Origin: Ostrinia nubilalis
Taxonomy: Eukaryota; Arthropoda; Insecta; Lepidoptera; Crambidae
Length of the DNA stretch: 64,000 nucleotides
Direction: 5' to 3'
NCBI RefSeq assembly: GCF_963855985.1
Contig: NC_087095.1
Coordinates: forward strand, 3,172,001-3,236,000
Shown piece by piece: positions 1 to 11,634 of the stretch (positions are counted from its first letter, which is position 1; every line of letters starts with the position of its first letter). The position numbers and the translations under genes are program-made. The notes beneath the pieces are model-generated. The model did no database searches and was not told where the DNA came from. It worked only from the letters and a program-made list of their open reading frames with translations.

Positions 1-394
1 AAAGAAGCTTTGAGAGACGTAGAGTTTTTCTTCCCTGCATCACTCAACTGTGTCCTCCTGATCGGGCTATAAAGACTTGCGACTTGTGGTATTGTTTTTC
101 CAGCAGACCCGTAAATATTTGTATCAGCGGCACAGGAATACAAAATTTTTCAATTTCGCTGGCAAGTGTATGAGTGAAAGCTACTTACTTAGATGCTAAA
201 CGATTCTTTAACATGATTAAAGTTTGGTGTTTTGTTGTTTCTGCATACAGAAATTATTGATCAGAATTATAGTTTTCTTTATAATTTGAATTTTGTAACA
301 GTTTTTCAATTCCGGTGGCGCAATTTCGGTGGCTCCGGTGGCGAATCTATTGCCGGAATTGGTCTTATTGGCTATTATATATATATTGGAGCAT

Positions 395-886
395 TGTAAC
401 TAGGTCTACTAAGGTCTCAGTCATAACTACAATATCGTCAGTGAATCGAAGTTGTGTGATGTACTCGCCGTATCTTGATACTGAGCTCGGTCTAGCTCAG
501 AAGCTTGAAAACCTCTAAGTGGGAGGTAGTGAAGACTTTAAGAGATTATGGTGTCTCCATCTCTGAACCCTCGCAGCAATCAGATAAGTTTCGAGTTCTG
601 ATCTTGGGGGAGGGCTGATATGATGAAGTTTTCATACAAATTTCATACAAAATTCAGAAGTTGCATGTATCGACAGTCAATTTGACGCCATTAAAGAGAC
701 TGTAGCACAGCCCAGGTCTTGACCGAATCGAAGAAGGTACAAAAAGGCCAATAATAATGACTGATTATAGTCCTCAGTCTTCTGCATAATTTGACGCAGC
801 ATTAAATATGTATACGTAGTATTACGAACGTCTTTTCGAAAATGAGGTTGTCTGGGAGACTGGATGTTGGATAGCGAGAGTGTCAT
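395..886 (-). pseudogene. RTE-clade LINE reverse transcriptase remnant
   Basis: Read on the - strand, this is a decayed RTE-type reverse transcriptase. The upstream part (886 to about 690) reads LRQIMQKTEDYNQSLLLAF, the block before the palm. After frame breaks, 620 to 395 holds the VFTTSHLEVFKLL block, then GEYITQLRFTDDIVVMTETL, which contains the FxDD catalytic aspartates. Frameshifts and stops interrupt it, so it is dead. The wording matches the family whose 3' ends are scattered over this window. It sits just inside the left cluster of GGTGGC words. Confidence 0.75.
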
Positions 887-2500
887 GTTTCAGGAAAAAG
901 CTGCCTCACCTGACTCTGGACCATCGCCAACGTCCATTCCATTCCAGTCTCTAGCACCACCACCATGTCTTATTTTTTGGTTTATCGACCAATAAACATG
1001 GTGGTATTTAAGAGAACTTTAGTACTAGCATTCCATCTGATTTCATAAGCTCAGTTGTGATTTCATTATCGCCTGGTACATACCTTGTTGTTTTTAATAG
1101 GGCATTCTAATCTCACTCAAGCTAAAGTCTAGGATATCTTCGCTAAAGTGTCGGAATAATCTCGATCTTCAGCCTAATTACTAGTAGTGCTTCTTAATCT
1201 CTCCTAGCAGCTTAGGCATTTACCAAAATGGTTCTGCTATCCTCGTTATTCATGTTGGTATACTCAATTTGGTCCTCGCAAATACATACTTTCGATTTAT
1301 TACAAAAAATCGTCTCTATAATACACTTTGTATCAGCGTGAGGACTTGGATAGCTATTTATACATCGATACTAAGCAGAATCTTAAAAACAGATGAGAAT
1401 AGTCCTGAAACAGCTAAAATTTCCCTAGTCTCGTAGGTTGCAATCTATTCTGCCACTCGAGATGAAAATTCGTGGGGCTTTGGAGCTGGATTGGCACTGG
1501 TCGTGGCTTAGGCTTCATCAGTCGACAGCTTTTGAGCATCTTTTATTCGGCATTCTTCTATTTCGGTGATGACTTCTTCTTCTTCCTCGGTCCCTCACTG
1601 ATGAAGATCGCAACCGCAGATAGTGTTCCTTCATAGACTGCGGTCATAAGCTGTGTGGTGATCGGAGAATGCAAATGTGATTAAATTGCCTGTTCGTCTA
1701 AAAATGATTACTACATTTTGATTTTTGCAGTACTATTAGGGTGCAGCTCAGTACGCTTTTACAGTTCTGGCATCTTTTGCTAGGCCTTCTCTCTCTATGA
1801 GGCTGGCTGGATTTAGTCCTCCGTTTCTTAATTGTACTACTTTCATCTAGCTCATTGTCGCTAGGTTTGCATAGTTTTCCGTTAAATTACCTTGTCACAA
1901 ATATGTAATGTGTTAGTTCAGTAGCTGGTATAGATCTAGAAATATCTTCATACTTAATCTCCAGTTCGCATGGTCTTTAGCGAATAATTAGTTGCGTAAT
2001 TCTGAGTATAGGATAGGTATGATACCATCATGAAAACTTGGCTAGCCTGGACCAATATTTTTACTTATGGAAGATAAACCTAACACCAACCTGGGGCAGT
2101 TGGTCGCCCTCCCGGGACTAGAGTTGGTTTCTGGGTTTGAGGGTCATGTATGATGTCTTTGTGATGACTCTAGAATAACGGGGCTGTTAGCGGCTAGAGC
2201 CAGAAAGTTTTGGATTTGTTCTCTATGGAGGGATTTTGCCGTTATCACCATGCTTAACAGGCTGGTTGGTAGTTCCAGTATGGTAGTATAATACCCGGAA
2301 AGATGCTGCAGCCCACCCTCCAGTATTTTGATTCCTTAGTCGGCTATTACGACTCACGTGGGAAGATTTGATGCTTTTTTAGGGTCACAACACAGGCCTG
2401 AATATTGTTTTTAATTATAAACATCTTTACTGGATAATAATACTTAATTGATTACAAATAAATAAGTAATTTGAGACAATCATCCGTAACATTCCGAAGT
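887..2500. other. No recognisable gene
   Basis: No convincing coding exon or clear element end is seen. A stretch near 1450-1650 is somewhat GC-richer and its - strand reads acidic (runs of Glu), possibly a degraded transposon ORF, but it is not assignable. Confidence 0.4.
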
Positions 2501-2881
2501 CCGCTGTATAAATAAATTTCGGTGGATTGGTTCTTAATTCCGGTGGCTCAAATACAATTTCGGTGGCTCTTGATAATTTCAAATTGACATATCTCGAGAA
2601 GTATTAATAATATTTTGATCTCTACCATATCATTGAATAATACAAGTTATTTACTATTATTTCTGCCACAAAAAAGTTTTGGAAAGTGGAAATTAAAATT
2701 CGCCACCGGAATTAGGCAAAAAACGAGTTTGTTGATATTCACCCATTTTGAGGCTGCTTCTGATACTAATAACATCAATATGACCATATTGATATTAATG
2801 TATCTAAATACAACAGGAATATACCTTTGTAAGACTATTAATATTGTAAGGAAATATGCTTTTAATACCTATACTCTAGGC

Positions 2882-3097
2882 TAGCGGTTCCCGAATGGTG
2901 GTCCGCGGAACCCTGGGGTTCCATGGAAAGGCCGCAAGGGTTCCGTAAAAAATATTATCCCAAGTTTCGTGACCGACGTTGTTCGCACGCACCGACTTTT
3001 TTACGCACAAGGGGTGCGGGCGGAGTAGTACGGGGGTTCCGCTAGGAAAAGTATAATCAATTACGGTTCCTTGGCAAAAAAAAATTGGGAAACCCTG
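2882..3097. mobile_element. hAT-type MITE, 216 bp
   Basis: The ends resemble the hAT terminus CAGGGGTTCCCAA: TAGCGGTTCCCGAAT at the left and ATTGGGAAACCCTG at the right. It is flanked by a perfect 8-bp duplication CTCTAGGC at 2874-2881 and 3098-3105, the length expected for hAT transposases. No coding capacity. Confidence 0.85.
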
Positions 3098-3165
3098 CTC
3101 TAGGCTCTATCTAACTGCGATCTACACTCCTGAGCTGGCCAGAGGGGAGCCATTTTGAAGTCATC

Positions 3166-3293
3166 GATGTCGTCGTTTCACCCAAATGACGTCCACTGCT
3201 AGACAAATTCCTTCCCCAAGGATTTCGACAACGACCGGTCCTGCGCTGCCCGCATCCAGGCACTTCCCACGATGTTCACCATCGTCTTATAGT
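3166..3293 (-). mobile_element. 3' end fragment of an RTE LINE (first copy)
   Basis: The - strand gives the C-terminal end of the RTE reverse transcriptase, ending in the usual QQWTSF-like tail. The 3' end is at about 3166. A second copy has inserted beside it or into it. Confidence 0.7.
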
Positions 3294-3556
3294 CATCATC
3301 ATCATCATCATCATCTCAGCCATATGACGTCCACTGCTGAACATAGGCCTCCCCCAATGCTTTCTATGTTACCCGGTTGGTAGCGGCCTGCGTCCAGCGC
3401 TTTCCTGCTACCTTTTCACGCTGCGTTTTCCGGTACGCGGCCTCCATTCCAGAACCTTACTGCCCCATCGGCCGTCAGTTCTGCGTACTATGTGCCCTGC
3501 CCATTGCCACTTCAGCCTTCACTTCCTTTCCTCCACTTCAGCTTGCTAATCCGTCG
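3294..3556 (-). mobile_element. RTE LINE 3' fragment with 12-bp target duplication
   Basis: A 5'-truncated RTE copy whose 3' tail is the (ATC)n run at about 3294-3316. It is flanked by TCGTCTTATAGT at 3282-3293 and 3557-3568. Its far end lies only 30 bp before the spatzle exon at 3587, so it makes up the sequence next to that 3' splice site. Confidence 0.85.
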
Positions 3557-3586
3557 TCGTCTTATAGTATTTTGTGCTTATTCCAG

Positions 3587-6500
3587 CCGATGACAAAATC
3601 TTCTTCCCTGGTCCCATCAAGGAAGCGGTTCCCCTGAACAGATATGGCAGCAGCAACAATGAAGTCAGCAAGGGCGACGTCCCCGACGAGTGTAAGAACA
3701 AAAACTACTGCACCGTCAAGCCCCCAGACTACCCCCAGAAAAAGTTCGACAGCTTGATCAAGCATCGAGTAAGTTTCTAAGTTTTGTTATACGGATAACG
3801 AGAGCTAGGCAGTTGTAGGGCAGATCAATTTTGTATTATAAAGAGCAATAAAATTGTTACACTTTATAAACAAAAAGCAGCGTAAGTACTTTTATTTCAT
3901 ACTCTGTTCATAATGTGAATGAGTATGAAGTTCCGTAAGACGCCATATTAGACCCACTTAAAATTGATCTGCCGCACATCCTTCCAATTGAGTCTGCGTT
4001 TCATTTACTGCAGTTCAACTGCATTATTGCAGAATAATTTTAATTCAAATCTTAAGACGCCAAAACCTTTGTAAATATCCACTTATAACTTTTTGGGTTT
4101 GATGTTTTTGGCTAAATCTTACCTCTGGCTTTTTATTATTGGCATTTTCGCATCAAGATTTATACAATTGGCATTTGGCATCAAAATTTATATAACTCAA
4201 ATAACTTGGTCTTTAATGTATACTTCTCATTGTAGCTTTTTATTATTATTATTGTCTTATCAAATCTTATATCTATCCTGTTTCTTTTTAAATAAGTATA
4301 GCTAGTAACATTTCGTTTCAATCTACGAATAACTACAATGTCATTATCATCGCAGAATTTAGCTATGTCCTTACTCGTATCTGTTGGGCTAAAGTTATTG
4401 AAAGTAATTATAAGAATTTCTTATAATTTAAGCCATCTCTCGCGAATATGATACGGCAAAAGAGAAGCGCCGAAGAAGTTTCAACCACGACAGGTTCCAC
4501 CGTAAGTTTGAGACAAAAAATATTTTCCATTAACAAACATCTCGAGAAATGGACAAAATACTGATTTAAGGTTATCATTTTATCGACATGTGCATGAAAA
4601 CTTTTGGGAAAATGACTTAAAGGATACGGTGTTAAGATACAACATTACAAAAATCTGAATCATATTACTGAACTCACTATTAATAATTCACATCACAATT
4701 TACAGTATTAAAAATAAGAAATCATCCATCAGTGCAGGTATAGGTAGTCTGGACAGAGACAAGAGTCTCTCAAGAAGGCATATTGGGTCCATTAATATTC
4801 CATATAATTACATTTGCGTTTTCATTAAATTCATGGTTTATAATAAGGTTTCTAACAACTAAACTTGTTATAAAATCATTGGTGAAGCGTGTTTAAACAT
4901 CCACATCATTATCTTATTAGGTGCTTCGATTGTGCCAAAAGCTTACACCATGGTCCGTGTTTATAGCTATTTTGACAGTTCTAACTAGGTAACTATGTCA
5001 TTATTTTCAGATTCCATTAAACACACCAGTGTTAGACGGTTTAGAAGACAAACAAGGTGATCCTGATGAAGTTGATAACTGCGAAACTATAATTGAGGTA
5101 AGGGATAATTTTCCTCTTAAAACATTTAATAAGTCTGTATCAAATACTTTTAGTGTTTAGATTTGCGAGAATTAGTTCGGATCCAAGTACATTTTCCACT
5201 TAGATATAAAGTTAAAACAATCATACATTTATATCTATGCATGCACCAGACTCAAACAGTTAAAATTAAATGATATCGAAACAAAAACTGAATCTCTCAC
5301 AGAATCATGTAAGCTAAAGTTTAATACATTAATCATCCTAGATTACATAACAACAGTACACATGTTCTCATTATAGAAAAACTTCAAGTAGTTATGCTAG
5401 AGTCAATGGTACTATACCATCTGTTATATTAACAATATTGACATACCTTAGCAATAAAGAATGATTAGAATCTACACTATAATCACTTAGATCAACACAA
5501 TATCCTACGGTACTATTTTTATAACTGGTTACTCATTGCAAAAGGAAAATATCTTAGGTAAACTAACTTGTATAGTTTGCTTGCAAAACGACTAAATAGA
5601 CCTAAATTGGCAAAAAGTTATGCAGATTTATTTTTAGATTTACAATGTTTTGTTAGTTCGAATTATTGCGATTCAAATGTTTGACTCACAGCTTTAGGTT
5701 TTCTCTTGTGTCTACTTATAGACAGAGAATGGGTTATAAACACACAATAGGTACATACAATTTACAGCGTTTGTAATTTTGGAACCCACCACTAGTGGAC
5801 ATCAATACTTTTTTCCCAATCGTTTAGAACAGTGTTTTTCAACCCGTGGGTCTCTCGGTCGAAGCCTCTATATGGGGTCACGAGAGGTCTTAAAAACTAC
5901 CTCAGTAAAAAAACAATAAAGTTTTAAAGATAGATTTATCCGAAATCTAATTATGCAAATGCATAAATATACAGGATTGAAAAATTCGGTCCCTTCAACA
6001 TCTTTGTAACCTTAAAAATGCATGAAAAAAAGCGAACGGTCGGGGGGTCGCAAAATATTTTTTCATACTAGGGGGTCGTGACATGAAAAAGGTTGAAAAA
6101 CACTGGTTTAGAAGAAAAATGGTGCCGGGGCGGGGCAGCGGTGACAGGAAATAGAGGCATCACATCAAATGTAATGCTAGATTCACATGTTGTTTTGTGT
6201 TCATTTTTGACGTCTATGCACTTTCTCATTAAGTCTGCACAAAGCATATTATTGCTTGAAGATCAACAAAAAGGTTACGAGAATAAAGACGAGTATCACG
6301 TATTTATTCGCACAGCTGCACTTGGCAGATAATATGTGCGATACACGGAAGAGTGGAAGGTCACGATCGGGTTTCTTCTGAACGATAAATTATATTTATA
6401 TGATAACATCACTACAGTAATTACTTGACTGTTATGTAACTTGTACGATAATGATGCACTCATTAGTTGATGTTAGATCCTTCATTTTATGATACCTACT

Positions 6501-7680
6501 GTAGGCAGGTTACTGCGCGTTTTGTATAACGACCGTTCAGTCTAGCGGTTTGTGGTCCAGACTGTAAACAACTTGGTAATGGATTCAAATCCCTTTAGGA
6601 ACACCTGTCACCTACGTCACGCTAAATTCTTTTCGTTAAATTCTATAGATCTGTACCTAATTTGTGTCTAGACGATTACTAATAAATTCATCTTTTTTCT
6701 TTCTTTCCATGTGAATGGTCGATTTAACATCTTCATTGTTATTTACAGTTCGAGCCTCTCTACAAAGTGAAGTCCGAAACAGGTGGATGGCGCACCGTGG
6801 TACAGTCTCCTGAGAAGAACTTCGTACAGTTAGTCCGACTGGAAACTTGCAAGTAAGATATTTTTTACCTCTGTTTCATAGCGGCAGATGCAAGACATCA
6901 TCGTCATATCATTTAGTCTTAACTGCAGGAGCATGACCTTCTCTAATTACCTATCAGATGCTTGGCAAATGGAGAATTTTGCCTACACGGTACCTCTAGC
7001 ATGAGCAACTTTCGTCTTCGAATCGTTTGCGTATTCGACTTTATTCGATACTCAACCTTCGAATTAAACGATAACGTGGCAATTTTGATTGTCAAAATAA
7101 GTTTCGTGCAACCATTTCTCATACTAAGTTCACTTTACGACACGTTCACAAGGGCGCTGTTGTAGTTTTCGTACTAAATCTTTTGATGGCAATTCGAATA
7201 CGCAAACGATTTGAAGTCGAAAGTTTTTCATGCTAGACGTACTGACCACGCTAGCCAGACAGTCGGGGAGGCCAGATGTTAATTTTAAATCAACCCTATA
7301 TTTCCTTCAATGCGTCTCTTATAACGAGAAAGAAAGGAAGATTCGAGAAGTCTAGAGCATCGGTTTACTCAGAAAAATCTCCGACGTGACTAGAAATTAT
7401 GTTCGCAATATTTTATAGCGTTTTTTCTCTTGTGTCTCCAAAGTTTAACTGTAACTTATTAGTAATCTGTAGTTTAACCATCTAAATTATTGTTTCCAGA
7501 GCTGCAAGCTCACCTTGCTTCACGGTCTTCCCGAAGCTGCCCACATATACCACATTCTGCAAGCAGAAGTACACCACCTGGCACTTCGTGGTCGACGTGG
7601 AATCCGGCGAAGCGAATAAGACCGAGACCATTCCTGTGGACCTGCCCACTTGCTGCTCTTGCTTCTACAGATCTGTTTAA
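3587..7680 (+). CDS. spz: Spatzle-like cytokine A, 3' five exons (5' end outside the window)
   Basis: Exons: 3587-3768, 4433-4501, 5011-5097, 6749-6852 and 7500-7680 (stop TAA), all with AG/GT borders and compatible phases. The product is a secreted precursor whose processed C-terminal cystine knot is expected to bind a Toll receptor. The first exon carries FFPGP and the DYPQKKFDSLI pro-domain block. The second (23 codons) contains MIRQKR, a dibasic furin-like site. The last three give the knot, with seven cysteines: DNC, ETC, SPC, TFC, TCC and SC. The first exon starts in phase 1, like exon 3 of the paralogue at 50297, so two further exons (signal peptide and pro-region) should lie upstream; none was found in the first 3.5 kb. 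A possible polyadenylation signal AATAAA is at 7701. The Spatzle family is clear; the paralogue number is not. Confidence 0.88.
5830..6105. mobile_element. hAT-type MITE, 276 bp, in spatzle-A intron
   Basis: Terminal inverted repeats CAGTGTTTTTCAACC and GGTTGAAAAACACTG are flanked by a perfect 8-bp duplication GTTTAGAA (5822-5829 and 6106-6113). It lies between the 5097 donor and the 6749 acceptor. Internal GGGGGTC repeats are typical of this hAT MITE type. Confidence 0.93.
6525..6700 (+). repeat. Possible decayed tRNA-derived SINE
   Basis: TCTAGCGGTTTGTGGTCC and GGATTCAAATCCC, about 40 bp apart, resemble degenerate A and B boxes of a tRNA-headed SINE. The rest is not assignable. Confidence 0.35.
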
Positions 7681-7706
7681 AAAAATACGTTCCATATTCG
7701 AATAAA

Positions 7707-8676
7707 GTAAGATTGACAGATGTCAAAATTCAAATATTCTAACTGTCCAGCTATTTATTGTAAAGAGTGTATTAAAAAAGTTTTATTCAGCTACCGATTG
7801 TGTAGTTGAAAGTCTGTGATCAACCTAGAATCTGCGTTTGACCTTACCTACCTGGATTATAAAGCTTTAATTTACAATATTTTGTCAATTACGGCATGAC
7901 ACAATGGAACAATGTAAGAAAAATTACAGGTATATTATTTTCAGGTAAGGTACTTTTTATTAGACCTATCACAGACTTCAAAAGTAAAAACTAAACGAAG
8001 GATATATGTCTGAACTCAAAATTCTATTTTGTGTATGACTATTATTTTTTATGTATAATTCAGAACTAGGCAGTTAAATCCCATGACGCGGCTTGCGAAA
8101 TCTAAATGTAAGAGTAGATGTCCAAACTAACATTATTTATATGACTATGAGTATAATTTACCTACTTAATAATCTTATGCTAAGAATTTTATGTAGAGTT
8201 AAAAAATCTTTTTTGTAATGATTGACATTTCATGACTTTGCAAAGACATTTTAAAAACATATTAGGGAATATTTTGTAGTCACCAAGCAGGACTAAACTT
8301 TTTTTATTATTATTTCTGAAGAACTCAGGACATAAAACTTTATAGAGATGAATATGTAGCACTGGCAGATTCCAATCTAAGTTAATTTACTTTTCTTTGT
8401 TTAACTTCAATCTTACTACCTACCAAATTATTATGATACTTTTATATTCTTTATTGGTCTGTATACTTCATTTATAATCTAGGATGAGCTCAATTAGAAT
8501 AGTTTATCATAATTCGCCTATAAGATTTTTATAAACGTAATTTTAAGGATCAGAAAAAATAGAAGTGATACACAGTATTTATTTTATTTCTCATTGAAAC
8601 TTTTGTCTGTATATTACGTATTCACTAGTCACTTCATAAAATAAAAGCTGAAAATTAATCGTACTGTTTATTTCCA
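7707..8676. other. 3' flank of spatzle-A; nothing recognised
   Basis: AT-rich sequence with no exon-like reading frame and no clear repeat ends. The first tens of bases may be 3' UTR. Confidence 0.5.
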
Positions 8677-8687
8677 AATTCTTCAAT

Positions 8688-9055
8688 CATCATCATCATC
8701 ATTTCAGCCATAGGACGTCCACTGCTGAACATAGGCCTCCCCCAATGCTTTCCATGTTGATCGATTGGTAGCGGCCTGCGTCCAGCGCTTCCCTGCTACC
8801 TTTACGATGTCGTCGGTCCACCTTGTAGGTGGACGTCCCACGCTGCGTTTTCTGGTACGCGGCCTCCATTCCAGAACCTTTCTGCCCCATCGGCCGTCAG
8901 TTCTGCGTACTATGTGGCCTGCCCATTTCCACTTCAGCTTGCTAATTCGTCGGGCTATGTCAGTGACTTTGGTTCGTTTACGGATCTCCTCATTTCTGAT
9001 TCGATCTCGCAAAGAAACACCAAGCATAGCCCTCTCCATAGCACGCTGTGCAACT
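8688..9055 (-). mobile_element. 5'-truncated RTE LINE with 11-bp target duplication
   Basis: The - strand encodes 111 codons of an RTE reverse transcriptase C-terminus: RAMLGVSLRDRIRNEEIRKR, then WKWAGHIVRR, VGRPPTRWTDD and a final QQWTSYG. The 3' (ATC)n tail is at 8688-8702. Perfect 11-bp duplications AATTCTTCAAT lie at 8677-8687 and 9056-9066. This is the cleanest copy of the family in the window. Confidence 0.92.
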
Positions 9056-9637
9056 AATTCTTCAATATGTATGTAGGTACTTTATTGCTACACTATTATT
9101 TAATACTATGTCTACGTGTAATATAGGGTTGGCAATATGATGGTATTTAACCACACTCCTAACTCCCCTTTACCCAGGATCTACCTACAATTTAGGCATA
9201 CGAGGCAGTCACATAAGTAAATATTCCTTTACTCTCTGAGTTAACTTTTTAACTTGAGTTTTGAGTGTTGTTTTATATTACACCATAGTCTTATTATGGG
9301 CTACTGACTGTCCATTATTCTAATTGGGATACACGTGACAGTAAGAACATATTATTAATAAGCATATATTCAGAGAGCATACGTACGTGTCAACTATATT
9401 AAAATAATACTGAGCACAGTATACAAGCTACTTCATTATCATACAGTGTGAGCACAGTAGATAAATCAAACAGTACGGAAGCTTCATACAAACGCTCGAA
9501 ATCAGACTCACGCACACAGACGCACGCTTTACACGAGCTCTAAGCGAACCTCGCAGTCCATCCGTTGCGAGTGTCGCGCGCGTTGTGTTTTTAATAATAA
9601 TTTTATTGCATGCACTGTCCGCTGTATTTTTAAAAAC

Positions 9638-9736
9638 ATGCCACGAGTGTATTGCGTAGTATACGGCTGCTTGAACTCGGCATCTTCAAAACCAGAACTT
9701 TTATTTTTTAAACTTCGTAATAATTCTGAATTGTAA
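9638..9736 (+). pseudogene. THAP zinc-finger start, truncated (32 codons)
   Basis: A short frame begins MPRVYCVVYGC and continues LLFFKL. This is the start of a THAP domain: a Cys pair in the C2-C-H finger followed by the FFKLP-type strand. It stops after 32 codons, before the second zinc-ligand half. The preceding 150 bp are unusually GC-rich and CpG-rich, like a transposon promoter. It could be exon 1 of a THAP-bearing (P-element-like) transposase, or a broken fragment. No continuation was found before the piggyBac MITE at 9823. Confidence 0.5.
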
Positions 9737-9822
9737 AAATGATTAAATATTACTTTTTAAATAAAGTGCTTACATCTGATTTTGTAATAGTTCTTTTTAA
9801 ATTACGTAATTACGCTTTTTAA

Positions 9823-10873
9823 CCCTTATCTTGGCATGACCTAAAATTCACTACGATTTTAATTTTTTTGATAATTATGAGTTAAGTATGATCCCTAATA
9901 GGCCAATAAAAATGTTTAAAAAAATATATTGTTTTCAGTTTTTCAGAAACCATGTGTATCATATATGATACACTGCCAAGATTAGGGTATAGAAAATTAA
10001 AAAGCTAAAATATTCAAAAAATTATTTTGAATGAACAAAAACATACATAAATAATTTAAAAAGGTAATTTATAAACTTCCTTATCAAAACAGAAACTCAG
10101 AGTGAAAAGAATATGCCAAATCCAATTAAAACAAATAATAATTACTCAGACTCTAGCTTTTTATACCTACTAATAATGATAAAAGTCATAAAATCGAATA
10201 ACTTTTTACCACACATAAAAGTTGATTATATTTTGTGTATTTTATACTTAATCTGCCTATTTTTCTAGTTTTATATTTTCCACAAGAAATGAAAATAGGC
10301 CAACATTGTCATACTTGACGGCATCAGAAGGTAGGGTGGATGGAGTTTAATAGATTTTTATGAACTAATTGCACTCCACAAGCTTGTCCACTCTAATTAC
10401 TGTATTTCCTAATAATGTAATACTAATATCTTTTAAAAATAGGCATTTTTTCAAAAATTTTGATTTAAAAATACATCACGGAGCGCTTGGCAATGTAACA
10501 TATATGATACACAAGCACATGGACGGTTATCAAATCGGCAAGTAGCAATACACACCATCCAAACCAAACGAAAAACTCAGAGTAATCCTTCTTCTATAAA
10601 ATTACATACAGAAAATAACACAAATATTTTGTGATATCGCCAATAAACAAATAAACTTACCACGCGTTTGAAGCCAACATGCTCGTGTTATCCAATTTTG
10701 ACAATAACTGACAGCCAAATGTATTTTTGTGTGAATAGTTTTTTTTATCCCATTCTACATATGATATATCAGGAACGTGTTATGTATACAATAAATTATT
10801 TCTAATGCTTTCGCTGCCCTCAGGATTTTTTAAATTATGATGTATCACCCGTGTTACGATGCCAAGAAAAGGG
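9823..10873. mobile_element. piggyBac-type non-autonomous element, 1051 bp
   Basis: Inverted ends CCCTTATCTTGGCAT and ATGCCAAGAAAAGGG are flanked by TTAA on both sides (9819-9822 and 10874-10877), the piggyBac signature. There is no transposase frame. The word ATATATGATACAC or close variants recur at about 9960, 10500, 10755 and 10840. Confidence 0.9.
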
Positions 10874-11206
10874 TTAAAAATTTATGTGTTCTATTTGATA
10901 AAGTAATTTGCTCCGCACCACGCTTTTGTACTAAGTGATGAACTGTATTTAAAATGAGGCAATAAGTATGTGAAAGTAAGTATCCGGTATTTTATTTATG
11001 ATAATAGATCTTCTAACGGCCTCTAATAGTACTTAATCAATTTATTCGATTATGTATTCGATCATTAAAGAACCTAATTAACGTTTTATTTTTTTGTTAA
11101 CTACTTAGTCAATTAATTTATTCCATTAGGTATTTGATAATTAAAAAACCTAAATAAACGTTTTAATAAATAAGTAAGTAAGAACCCTATTAATTTGACT
11201 TGACCG

Positions 11207-11361
11207 TTATTCGAAGCTTAATTAATTGAGATAGGCACGTCATTTCCCGCCTCATATTGCTATCTCTTTCTACCCTATAGAGCTATCTCTTTCTACCACT
11301 ACCGCCTGGCAGGGGCGAGACCGACCATTGAAGGAAGGTCCGCCATTTCTAAAAATCATTG
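11207..11361 (+). repeat. Left inverted terminal repeat of the DIRS element
   Basis: 155 bp, nearly identical in inverse to 17750-17904. It contains the block TATCTCTTTCTACC twice. The outer flank 11187-11206 is the unique left end, also represented in the internal complementary region. Confidence 0.93.
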
Positions 11362-11634
11362 GCGTCTTGTTTCCCGCCGTGTGCAGAGCTCTGCACTTCC
11401 GACAGATACTGTGTAAAATATTATAGTCCAAAGGTCTATTTTTTGTTCGTATCGAAATAATTTATATTTAATATTTGGAAAATCCAATAAGTGAGTTATA
11501 ATAATAAGTTGAGTATAACACACACCCACGTAAGTAACAAAGAATTCTTTCTTTTTACAAAACCGTTATAAACTAATTTTGTTGCAACGCAAGTAACAAA
11601 TATTTTTATACCCTACTTTTATTTTAAATGCTAA

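Larger units (their letters stand above)
300..2715. repeat. Possible non-autonomous element bounded by clusters of a TTCCGGTGGC word
   Basis: The word TTCCGGTGGC or TTTCGGTGGC occurs at 310, 323, 333 and inverted near 352, then again at 2517, 2538, 2558 and inverted at 2702. Almost none lie between. Clusters of one short word at both ends of a 2.4-kb stretch suggest subterminal transposase-binding sites. I could not find clear terminal inverted repeats or a target duplication, so the limits and class are uncertain. Confidence 0.35.

Noticed and set aside
3186..3560. Proteins with a His run upstream of spatzle-A
   Set aside because: The His codons come from the ATC repeat tail of RTE copies read on the wrong strand.
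7490..7726. Alternative frames over the last exon of spatzle-A
   Set aside because: Only the frame opening at the 7500 acceptor continues the cystine knot.
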